Assembly (NCBI GenBank): GCA_013792135.1
Contig: VMSP01000110.1
Coordinates: 1-64,000, forward strand
Direction: 5' to 3'
DNA length: 64,000 nucleotides
Source: Desulfocapsa sp.
GTDB lineage: Bacteria > Desulfobacterota > Desulfobulbia > Desulfobulbales > Desulfocapsaceae
Shown here in pieces: positions 18,235 through 25,813 of this stretch. The notes beneath the pieces are model-generated. The model made no database searches and was not told the origin of the DNA. It worked only from the letters and a program-made list of their open reading frames with translations. Both the position numbers and the translations under genes were made by a program. Position 1 is the first letter of the stretch; each line of letters begins with the position of its first letter.

Positions 18235-18663
18235 ATGGCACTCTTTCAGGTACTGGTTGTGGATGATGAAGAGGAATTCCGGGATATGACAATCAAAAGA
18301 CTGAGCAAACGAGATATCCAGGCTGAAGGGGCAGAAAGTGGTGAACAGGCACTTGAACGCATCAAACGTAATGATATTGATGTCGTCCTGCTGGATGTCA
18401 AAATGCCGGGAATGGGTGGAGTGGAGGCACTGCGACAGATCAAACAAGCGCAACCATTGATTGAGGTTGTCATGCTTACCGGTCATGCCTCGGTGGAATC
18501 GGGTATCGATGGTATGAAACTTGGCGCCTTTGATTACCTGATGAAGCCTATGGAGTTTGAGTCTTTACTGGAAAAACTCAGTGAAGCCTATGAGCGCAAG
18601 AGAATCCAGCAGGACAAGATTGAACGGGCACAGATTCAACGAGATATGTTCCTGCCAGGCTGA
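18235..18663 (+). CDS. Single-domain response regulator
   Basis: A 142-residue CheY-like receiver with the DDEEE acidic pocket near residue 10, the phospho-acceptor in VVLLDVKMPG, the threonine in MLTGHAS and the lysine in YLMKPMEF. A short basic coiled tail replaces an output domain, so it probably works in a phosphorelay or through protein contacts. AAGGAG lies before the ATG. It follows the Cache-type kinase and precedes the TauE/SafE exporter. Confidence 0.9.
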   Translation: MALFQVLVVDDEEEFRDMTIKRLSKRDIQAEGAESGEQALERIKRNDIDVVLLDVKMPGMGGVEALRQIKQAQPLIEVVMLTGHASVESGIDGMKLGAFDYLMKPMEFESLLEKLSEAYERKRIQQDKIERAQIQRDMFLPG

Positions 18664-18789
18664 TGGGAGGCATGGCTATCAGATAATGGAGAGAAAATAA
18701 AGGGTACTGGAGTGTGAAAAATAGAACATTCTGGGGGGTATGTCCCTCCAGGTTAATTATTATTCAACACAAAAAAGGAGTAAACAAAG

Positions 18790-20094
18790 ATGAAATTTTT
18801 CAAGGAATTAAACCAGTTCATGCTGATGGGTGCCAGGGCCCATGCCAGGTGGGAGCTGGATTGCTCGAACACTATCCTGCATGATCGCAAACGCATTGCG
18901 ATTTTATGCTTGCTCATTGTCCCTATTCTCGTCGGCGGGATGGCCTTTGCCGATGATGTTATTGGTCAGTTGCCCGGTATGCTTGGCGGCAAGACCGCCT
19001 ATGCCCCGGCTTTTTACACCCCGACCATCTTCTTTGCTTCCATCGGAGTGGGTCTTGTTGCCGGCCTGATCACCGGTTGCATTGGCGCTGGTGGTGGCTT
19101 TATTATTGCTCCCGCCTTGATGAGCGCCGGAGTAAAAGGTATCCTGGCAGTTGGTACCGATCTCTTTCATATCTTTGCCAAGGCCATCATGGGCAGTGTC
19201 CTCCATCGTAAACTGGGGAATATCTCTGTCGGTTTGGCTGTGGTTTTTCTAATTGGTTCCATCGGCGGCGCCACTCTGGGCGGCTGGGTCAACCGGACTT
19301 TGTATGAGAAAAATCCGGTGCTGAGCGATGCCTTTATTACCACCATCTATGTTCTGATGCTGGGTTTCCTCTGTTCCTACGCGTTGATGGATTATTTCCG
19401 TTCCCTCAAACCCGCTCCGGCGCAAAAGGCTTCCGACATCTCTGCCGGTACTGCTGGAATGACCAATATTGCCCGCAAGATTCAGGCTGTTAATCTGCCG
19501 CCCATGATCACTTTTGATGAGGGCGTGACCCCAGGCGGTCGTAAGATATCCTGGCTATTTTTGGTTATCAGCGGCTTTGTCGTTGGTATGGCCGCAGCCA
19601 TCATGGGTGTAGGGGGTGGATTTTTGACCTTCCCGATTTTTGTTTATACCCTGGGTGTCTCTTCAGCCACCACAGTCGGCACCGACATCTTTCAGATTAT
19701 CTTCACTGCCGGATACGCTGGGCTTTCCCAGTATGCCGTCTATGGTTTTATCTTCTATACCCTGGCCATGGGAATGCTGATCGGCTCTCTAGTCGGCATC
19801 CAGATTGGTTCTCTGATCACCAAGGTCGTTAGTGGCTCTACCATTTGCGGCCTCTATGCCGTTGCCACCTCGGCTGGTTTTGTTAACCGCCTCTTTGCCC
19901 TGCCGTCCAAGCTTGCAAGTATGGGGTATATCCCCATGTCCGCGGCAACTGGCAAGATGCTGGAAACGGTGGGCACCTGGATTTTCTTTGCGGTACTTAG
20001 CTCCTTTGCCATCTGGGTTTTCTATATCTTCTTTTCTAATATCAGCGTCCTCAAAGGAGAGGGCCCCGCACACACCGCCAAGGGGGTTAAATAA
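18790..20094 (+). CDS. TauE/SafE family anion (sulfite/sulfonate-type) exporter
   Basis: A 434-residue membrane protein of the TauE/SafE (DUF81) family. About 50 cytoplasmic residues precede eight or nine helices. Both family repeats are visible: GLITGCIGAGGGFIIAPALM and GMAAAIMGVGGGFLTFPIFV, each followed by a VGTD segment. AAGGAG precedes the ATG. In sulfur-metabolising bacteria this family exports sulfite, sulfoacetate and related anions; the substrate here is inferred only from family and context. Its TAA overlaps the next ATG (TAATG), so the two genes are coupled. A kinase-receiver pair lies directly upstream. Confidence 0.85.
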   Translation: MKFFKELNQFMLMGARAHARWELDCSNTILHDRKRIAILCLLIVPILVGGMAFADDVIGQLPGMLGGKTAYAPAFYTPTIFFASIGVGLVAGLITGCIGAGGGFIIAPALMSAGVKGILAVGTDLFHIFAKAIMGSVLHRKLGNISVGLAVVFLIGSIGGATLGGWVNRTLYEKNPVLSDAFITTIYVLMLGFLCSYALMDYFRSLKPAPAQKASDISAGTAGMTNIARKIQAVNLPPMITFDEGVTPGGRKISWLFLVISGFVVGMAAAIMGVGGGFLTFPIFVYTLGVSSATTVGTDIFQIIFTAGYAGLSQYAVYGFIFYTLAMGMLIGSLVGIQIGSLITKVVSGSTICGLYAVATSAGFVNRLFALPSKLASMGYIPMSAATGKMLETVGTWIFFAVLSSFAIWVFYIFFSNISVLKGEGPAHTAKGVK

Positions 20095-20792
20095 TGATTG
20101 CTCATAAAAAAGAGTTCACCGGTGGTCTGGTGCTCCATATCGCTTTCTGGATTGTTTTCGCATTGCTTCTCTCGCCGCTGTATCCTGGTGAGGGCAAGAA
20201 GATAAATATGCTGGACTATATGGATAATATGTACAATTCCATATCTAAGAATTCGGCTTATTATATCCCTGCTACCCAGAAAAAGATCGAGGTCTTCAAG
20301 GGCAACAATATCGCCTTGAATATCCAAGCCGATGCCAAACTCTCAATGGAAAGAATGACTGTGTTGATGCAGCATGCCGGTATGAAGGTCGAGGCTGGTG
20401 ATAAAGAGATCAAGCTCAGTGGGGATCTTGGTGGAATGTTGGCCGCAATCTTGGCTGATGCAGATTCCATGTATAACAATGACGGTAAAACGGTCAGCGG
20501 CAAATACGGATTTGCTGAAAAACAGGTGATGTATGACTGGTATAATATCTTGAAGTCTATGGAGAAAAGTCTGACCAAGCAGGAGAACTTTGCAGAATCA
20601 AAGGTTCTCTATCAGGTGCGAACCAAGAGCGTTGAGCCATCCTATAATTATTACGGGATTAAGTCGCAGTCCATTAAGGACAAGGCGGTATTGGTCATTT
20701 GCTCCCTGGTTGGCTATGTAATCTATACCATGTGGTTCGGGTTTTCCATCCTCTTCATGTTTGAAGGCTGGGGACTCAAGCTTGAGCATTAA
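20094..20792 (+). CDS. Membrane protein partner of the TauE/SafE exporter
   Basis: A 232-residue protein not recognised as a named family. An N-terminal helix (about 11-30) and a C-terminal helix pair (about 197-228) flank a 165-residue soluble domain that is probably periplasmic. The domain includes KNNIALNIQADAKLSMERM-like and NDGKTVSGKYGFAEK segments. The start overlaps the TauE/SafE stop by one base, so it is likely an accessory or regulatory subunit of that exporter. A long hairpin follows the stop codon. Confidence 0.6.
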   Translation: MIAHKKEFTGGLVLHIAFWIVFALLLSPLYPGEGKKINMLDYMDNMYNSISKNSAYYIPATQKKIEVFKGNNIALNIQADAKLSMERMTVLMQHAGMKVEAGDKEIKLSGDLGGMLAAILADADSMYNNDGKTVSGKYGFAEKQVMYDWYNILKSMEKSLTKQENFAESKVLYQVRTKSVEPSYNYYGIKSQSIKDKAVLVICSLVGYVIYTMWFGFSILFMFEGWGLKLEH

Positions 20793-20818
20793 AAGTATGT
20801 TTGAGTGATTGATTGTTT

Positions 20819-20852
20819 GTTTGTTCCGGGTGAGGTGCTGCCCGGAACAAAC
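20819..20852 (+). terminator. Strong hairpin after the exporter operon
   Basis: A 12-bp perfect stem (20819-20830 with 20841-20852, gtttgttccggg and its complement) has a 10-nt loop and lies 27 bp after the stop codon. There is no T run, so it may act as a transcript-end stabiliser or a weak terminator. Confidence 0.6.
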
Positions 20853-21070
20853 AGACCGTGATTATGTTCGTTCCGGTTTTTCTTTAAATCTGAACCTGGT
20901 TGAGGTTTCTATCATCGCTGTTTTCGTTATTACCGTTTCGTAAGAACGGTTCGCTTCAATTTTCCTTTTCCTATCACCTCTTTTACGATATGGTGCAGAC
21001 GTATCATCAACTTCCGTCGAGGAAACATGCCATTTGACCTGGCAGCCATCCCAACTTGAGTGATTATGCC

Positions 21071-23659
21071 ATGCCCTTCCTTTTTGATCGAATCCGTTCT
21101 TTGTTCCGGGGCACGCCCAGGCTGACTCCGGCTGAATTGCAGGCCGCTTTTCGCGATCATTACAAAGAATTCCGCGCCCTCCTTACCGCCAATAACAATG
21201 CCTTGGAATTGATGGCGGAGATGGAAGAGGCCCTCAGTGTTGGCCATCCCTTTGGTATGTCCTTTGTCCGCGGCCACTGTACCGCTCTTTCTGTGAATAT
21301 CTATAAGATGACCCATCATCTGACCAGGATGGCCGATGGGAAATATGCCGGGCTGGAGCAGCCATTCCTGCACATCTCCAGGGAAATTGAGCAGATCATC
21401 GCCGGTCGGCCTGTGAATGTCGAGGGAGCAGCGGTACTCTCCATGGCGGATGTGGATGCCGGCATGGTCGATCAGGTGGGCGAAAAAATGGCTAATCTTG
21501 GCGAGGTCAGAAACCGGGTCGGCCTCAGAGTCCCTGATGGTTTTGTGATTACTGCTGCTGCATCCCGAAATTTAATCAAGGTCAATGAGTTGCAGGCAGA
21601 GATCAATCGCCGCTTAAAAGGCCTTGCGCTTGACAACCTGGAGGAACTTTACAGCGTCAGCGCCGGTGTTCAAAGTCTGATTACAAATGCGTCGCTGCCG
21701 GAAGAACTCGAAGAGGAAATCCTGGCCCATTATCAACAGCTTGCCACTGAAGAGGATCCTGATCCGCTGGTTGCCCTTCGTTCAAGTGCTTTGGGTGAGG
21801 ATAGCAGCAATGTCTCTTTTGCCGGTCAGTACCGAACCCAACTCAATGTTGACCGTGAATCTGTTGGCCAAGTTTATAAGGAGATCGTTGCCGGTAAGTA
21901 TAAAAGCCAGGCCATTGTCTATCGAAAACAGCGAGGATTTCGGAGTCAAGATGTGCATATGTGTGTCGGCTGTCTGCGTATGGTGGATGCCGTCGTCAGC
22001 GGGGTGCTCTATTCGCGTGCCCCGGATGATCCGCGCAGTACCTTTGTTATCATCCAGGCGGCGCCGGGCCTTGCCAGCAATGTGGTGGATGGAAGTGCGG
22101 CAACGGAGCAGTTTCTGGTCAGCCGTGCTGTACCCCATAGTATTCTTGATCAGAAATCAGCAGCCGAGAAAGACAGTGGTGATGCTTTGCAGACATTGAC
22201 TGCTGCCCAGGCTGCCGAGCTTGCCGACGTAGGTGTGCGCCTGGAAGAGCATTTTGGATCAGCCCAGGATATCGAGTGGTCATTTGATCAGGCAGGTCTC
22301 TGTTATATCCTCCAAAGTCGTCCTCTAGGCCGTGCTGCTTCTGATACTCCGTCTTTTGATGAACCATCGGCACCTCTTGCACAAGATCAAAGCCAGGAGG
22401 AGGCAGAGTTGCCAACTCCGATCCATACAGGTGGGGTGTGCGCCAGCCGTGGAGTTGCCTGTGGCCCTGTTTTTACAGTGCGCAGCAGTCTTGACCTGCT
22501 GCGCTTTCCCAAGGGTGCCGTTCTGCTTGTTGAGACGCCGTACCCGGATTGGGCCAGCCTTTTAGATCGAGCCTCGGCGGTTATCAGTGAGACAGGGCAG
22601 ATGGCTGCCCACCTTGCCACTGTGGCCCGTGAATTCGGGGTTCCGGCAATCTTCGGGATGAAACAGGCTCTGACCACCCTCGAAAATCACAGCCTGATCA
22701 CGGTGGATGCCACTGCCTGCAAGGTGTATGAAGGCCGGATAGAACCCCTGCTGGCCCTGGCCTTCTCCAAACCGAACCTCATGGCCGGCAGTCCGGTATA
22801 TAAAATTCTGGTGGAGGCCTTGCAGCATATTACTCCCCTGAACTTGACTGATCCGGCCTCGCCATTTTTCAATCCCCAGTCCTGCCAGACCCTGCATGAT
22901 ATTACCCGTTTCTGTCATGAGAAGGCTATGGTCGAGATGTTCACTTTTGGTGAGCGTTATGGCTTTGACGACAAGGCCGCCAAGCAGTTGGTGGTGGATG
23001 CTCCTTCCCAGTGGTGGGTGATCGATCTGGATAATGGGTTCCGCCCGGATTTTGATCCGGAAGCTCGCTATGTCGATCTCAGTCATATTGTTTCCGTGCC
23101 GATGCTGGCCATCTGGCAGGGTATGACGGCCTTTCCCTGGGCTGGTCCGCCGCCGGTCAGTTTGCGGGGTTTTGGCTCGATTATCTTTCAGTCCACGAGA
23201 AATACCAATATTGATCCGGCGGTTCGTTCGTCCTTGACGGCCAAAAACTACTTTCTTATCTCAAAAAATTTCTGTAATCTGAGCGTTCGCCTTGGCTATC
23301 ATTTTGCAATGGTTGAGGCCTATCTCAGCGATCTGCTCACTGAAAGTTATGTCAGCTTTACGTTCAAGGGAGGGGCAGCGGATGATCAGCGGAAAGCGGC
23401 CCGTATCCAGCTTCTTGCGGATGTCCTTGCTCATTTTGCTTTCAGGGTTGAGCGGAAGGGAGATGCATTGACGGCCAGGGTGGAAAAGAGGTCCGTGGAG
23501 TTTCTTATGGAACGGTTGAAAGTTTTGGGGTATCTTACGGTTCATGCTCGGCAGATTGACATGGTCATGGGCAACCAGCACTCAATTCGTCAATACCAAG
23601 AAAAATTTCTGACAGAGATAACGACCCTGTTGGAGAAACCGGAAGGCGTGACGCCGTAA
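21071..23659 (+). CDS. PEP synthase/PPDK-like protein: ATP-grasp and phospho-His domains with a novel C-terminal domain
   Basis: An 862-residue protein (ATG 21071; an in-frame TTG at 21056 is possible, neither with a clear ribosome site). An alpha-helical N-terminus leads to a PPDK_N-type ATP-grasp domain (about 135-425: GEKMANLGEV, LRSSALGEDSSNVSFAGQY, YILQSRPL). The swivelling phospho-histidine domain (about 455-560) keeps its histidine, H514, in GQMAAHLATVARE. The last 300 residues do not resemble the PEP/pyruvate TIM barrel. It probably phosphorylates an unknown substrate through a phospho-His, as rifampin phosphotransferase does with a different domain order. A paralog lies at 34144-36654. 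Confidence 0.75.
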   Translation: MPFLFDRIRSLFRGTPRLTPAELQAAFRDHYKEFRALLTANNNALELMAEMEEALSVGHPFGMSFVRGHCTALSVNIYKMTHHLTRMADGKYAGLEQPFLHISREIEQIIAGRPVNVEGAAVLSMADVDAGMVDQVGEKMANLGEVRNRVGLRVPDGFVITAAASRNLIKVNELQAEINRRLKGLALDNLEELYSVSAGVQSLITNASLPEELEEEILAHYQQLATEEDPDPLVALRSSALGEDSSNVSFAGQYRTQLNVDRESVGQVYKEIVAGKYKSQAIVYRKQRGFRSQDVHMCVGCLRMVDAVVSGVLYSRAPDDPRSTFVIIQAAPGLASNVVDGSAATEQFLVSRAVPHSILDQKSAAEKDSGDALQTLTAAQAAELADVGVRLEEHFGSAQDIEWSFDQAGLCYILQSRPLGRAASDTPSFDEPSAPLAQDQSQEEAELPTPIHTGGVCASRGVACGPVFTVRSSLDLLRFPKGAVLLVETPYPDWASLLDRASAVISETGQMAAHLATVAREFGVPAIFGMKQALTTLENHSLITVDATACKVYEGRIEPLLALAFSKPNLMAGSPVYKILVEALQHITPLNLTDPASPFFNPQSCQTLHDITRFCHEKAMVEMFTFGERYGFDDKAAKQLVVDAPSQWWVIDLDNGFRPDFDPEARYVDLSHIVSVPMLAIWQGMTAFPWAGPPPVSLRGFGSIIFQSTRNTNIDPAVRSSLTAKNYFLISKNFCNLSVRLGYHFAMVEAYLSDLLTESYVSFTFKGGAADDQRKAARIQLLADVLAHFAFRVERKGDALTARVEKRSVEFLMERLKVLGYLTVHARQIDMVMGNQHSIRQYQEKFLTEITTLLEKPEGVTP

Positions 23660-23682
23660 AGCAGTAAATAAGGATTTTCCAC

Positions 23683-24072
23683 ATGCAGATAACAAGCAGA
23701 GTTTTAATCGTAGACGATGAAGCGGAATTCAGTGAAACTCTGGCCAAGATATTTAAACGGCGAGAAATCGATGTCGATACGGCGAACGGATGCCTGATGG
23801 CAATAGAAAAACTCAAGGCCAGCGAGTTTGATGTTATTATAATGGATGTCAGTATGCCTGGAATTGACGGCATCCAGTGTCTGGGCATGGTGAAACAGCA
23901 ATGGCCGGAAACTGAGGTCATTATTCTCACCGGACATGCCTCGGTCACTTCGGGGATTCAGGGAATGCAAGGAGGTGCATTTGACTATTGCCTGAAACCA
24001 ATTGATTTCGGCGAGCTTCTTGAGAAAATTGAACTTGCATGTGAAAAAGTACAAATTAATCGGGGAAGATGA
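23683..24072 (+). CDS. Single-domain response regulator
   Basis: A 129-residue CheY-like receiver with DDEAEF near the N-terminus, the phospho-acceptor in VIIMDVSMPG, ILTGHAS and CLKPIDF. It begins 23 bp after the PEP-synthase-like gene and is probably cotranscribed with it, which suggests that the phospho-enzyme and the receiver serve one pathway. It closely resembles the receiver at 18235-18663 and ends convergently with the GAF-PAS protein. Confidence 0.9.
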   Translation: MQITSRVLIVDDEAEFSETLAKIFKRREIDVDTANGCLMAIEKLKASEFDVIIMDVSMPGIDGIQCLGMVKQQWPETEVIILTGHASVTSGIQGMQGGAFDYCLKPIDFGELLEKIELACEKVQINRGR

Positions 24073-24078
24073 TAGAGA

Positions 24079-25737
24079 TTACCGTAATTCAACGATTTTA
24101 GTGTCACCAACGTAGTCGCGGCTTTCAAAGCCGGTCATAGTTGTCATCTTCTTGGTCAGTTCGCCGATATTCTTGAGATTTCTGATGATGGTTTGAATGT
24201 CATCCGCCAATTCTTTCGATTCCAGCTCCTCTTCAAGGAGTTGCGCCGTTCCGAGAGCGGCAAAGAGGGGTGAATTGATCTCATGGGCAACCGTGCCCGC
24301 TAGTTCCACGACCCCTTGCAGTTTGACCCGCTCCAGATGTTCCTGTTCCAATTGCCGCTTGGCGGTGATATCACGAATAACCTCGATCACAAATTCAACC
24401 TCTCCTCCCTCATTCAACATGGGGGAGGCCGTCCGTTCAATCCAGTGCATGCCGTCATCCTGGATCATTTGGTGCTCATGGCTTGCGGTCTGGCCCGTAG
24501 TCAGCACCTGCTCCACTGGACAATGCTCTACAGGACAATCATGGCCTAGCCAGAGACTATGATAGTCAGCGCCTAAGATTTCATTTTCCTCCTTGTTCAT
24601 GGCGGTTAGAAAGACCCGATTCGCCAGGACCAAATGCCGGTCTTTGTCCACCACAAGGAGTTGCGGACGGATACAGTTGAGGATGTTGGCGACAAAACGT
24701 TCGCTTTCTTCCACCTGATTGAATAGTAGAGTTATCTGACGATATGTTCGGGCATTTTTGATGGCGGTACCGCCGATTTCGGCGATGGTGACCGCAAAAT
24801 TGATTTCGCTGTTAGTAAAACAATGGTGACTTTCGGAGAGGATACGAATGATACCGATTACCTCCCCCTTGACCTTGAGAGGAACCGCCAGCAGCGATTT
24901 TATGTCCTCTTTTTCCATATTGTCTTTATACATCACCCGTTCATCACGGCTCACATCATAAATGGAGACCGGTTCTCCAGTGAGTGCCAGGGCGATATTT
25001 TTTTCTCTCTCAATCTCTCCCCGCTGCCGATATTCCTCAGAAATCCCGTGTGAGGCTGCTAACTCCAGTTGATTTGTCTGCGGTTGTAACAGGCGGATGG
25101 TACACGCCTTGCACGCCATACTGCGGGGCAGTCGTTCGACGATGGTATTTAATACCGAATCCAGATCCAAGGTGGAGTTGACCAGAGTTGAGATTTCCTG
25201 CACCTCTTTCATGAAATCAATCTGGTTTTCCATTTCCGTGAACATGCGGCTATTGGAGATGGCAATACCCACCTGCTCGGCCAGGGCCATGGAAAAAGAG
25301 ATCTCCTCAGAGGTGAATGTGCGGTTGCGTCGGGTTAACAGACGGAGGATACCGATGACCGAATCCTGAAAGAGGATGGGAAGGGTGAGCACACTTTTGA
25401 TGCCCTCCTGGCTGATCAACTCCTGATCGCTGAAATCGGTATTTTGGTCTACATCGGTTTTGGCCACTGGATATCCCGAATTGATCATTGCCATGGTCTC
25501 TGCGGTATCAATATTGGTGCGGGATAGATATTCCATGGATAGGCCGTGGGCTGCGCCCATGACAAAGGAGTTGGTTGAAGAGTCAAGCAGGCGGATGGTG
25601 GCCGCATCAATATCCAACAGGCCCGGTAATTCTCGGACAATGGTATCCATCACCTGCTGGTGATCAAGTACCATGCTGATCAGCTTAGTCACCTTTTGAA
25701 AGACCTTGAGATATTTCAGTTCGTTGATCTGTTCCAT
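24079..25737 (-). CDS. GAF-GAF-PAS protein with HisKA but no ATPase domain
   Basis: A 552-residue cytoplasmic protein with GAF domains at about 15-165 and 180-335, a PAS domain at about 355-470 (with a DCPVEHCPVEQ Cys pair) and a HisKA-type helix pair at about 480-540 with the histidine in GTVAHEINSP. The chain stops at DYVGDTKIVELR, before any HATPase domain, and the convergent receiver ends 6 bp away. It cannot autophosphorylate alone; it may be trans-phosphorylated or act as a dimeric docking sensor. Short HisKA-ended proteins of this kind occur in Deltaproteobacteria, so it need not be a broken gene. Confidence 0.8.
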   Translation of the reverse strand: MEQINELKYLKVFQKVTKLISMVLDHQQVMDTIVRELPGLLDIDAATIRLLDSSTNSFVMGAAHGLSMEYLSRTNIDTAETMAMINSGYPVAKTDVDQNTDFSDQELISQEGIKSVLTLPILFQDSVIGILRLLTRRNRTFTSEEISFSMALAEQVGIAISNSRMFTEMENQIDFMKEVQEISTLVNSTLDLDSVLNTIVERLPRSMACKACTIRLLQPQTNQLELAASHGISEEYRQRGEIEREKNIALALTGEPVSIYDVSRDERVMYKDNMEKEDIKSLLAVPLKVKGEVIGIIRILSESHHCFTNSEINFAVTIAEIGGTAIKNARTYRQITLLFNQVEESERFVANILNCIRPQLLVVDKDRHLVLANRVFLTAMNKEENEILGADYHSLWLGHDCPVEHCPVEQVLTTGQTASHEHQMIQDDGMHWIERTASPMLNEGGEVEFVIEVIRDITAKRQLEQEHLERVKLQGVVELAGTVAHEINSPLFAALGTAQLLEEELESKELADDIQTIIRNLKNIGELTKKMTTMTGFESRDYVGDTKIVELR

Positions 25738-25772
25738 GTGACGGCCGTGATGTTGGCTGAAGGTTAAAAGTG

Positions 25773-25808
25773 GAAGGCGGAAGGGAAAATATCTTTCCTT
25801 CCGCCTTC
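25773..25808. terminator. Terminator between the GAF-PAS and molybdopterin genes
   Basis: A perfect 12-bp stem, gaaggcggaagg (25773-25784) with its complement (25797-25808), has a 12-nt A/T-rich loop. TTTT follows on the plus side. It lies just after the stop codon of the molybdopterin gene, which runs on the minus strand. Confidence 0.75.
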
Positions 25809-25813
25809 TTTTA

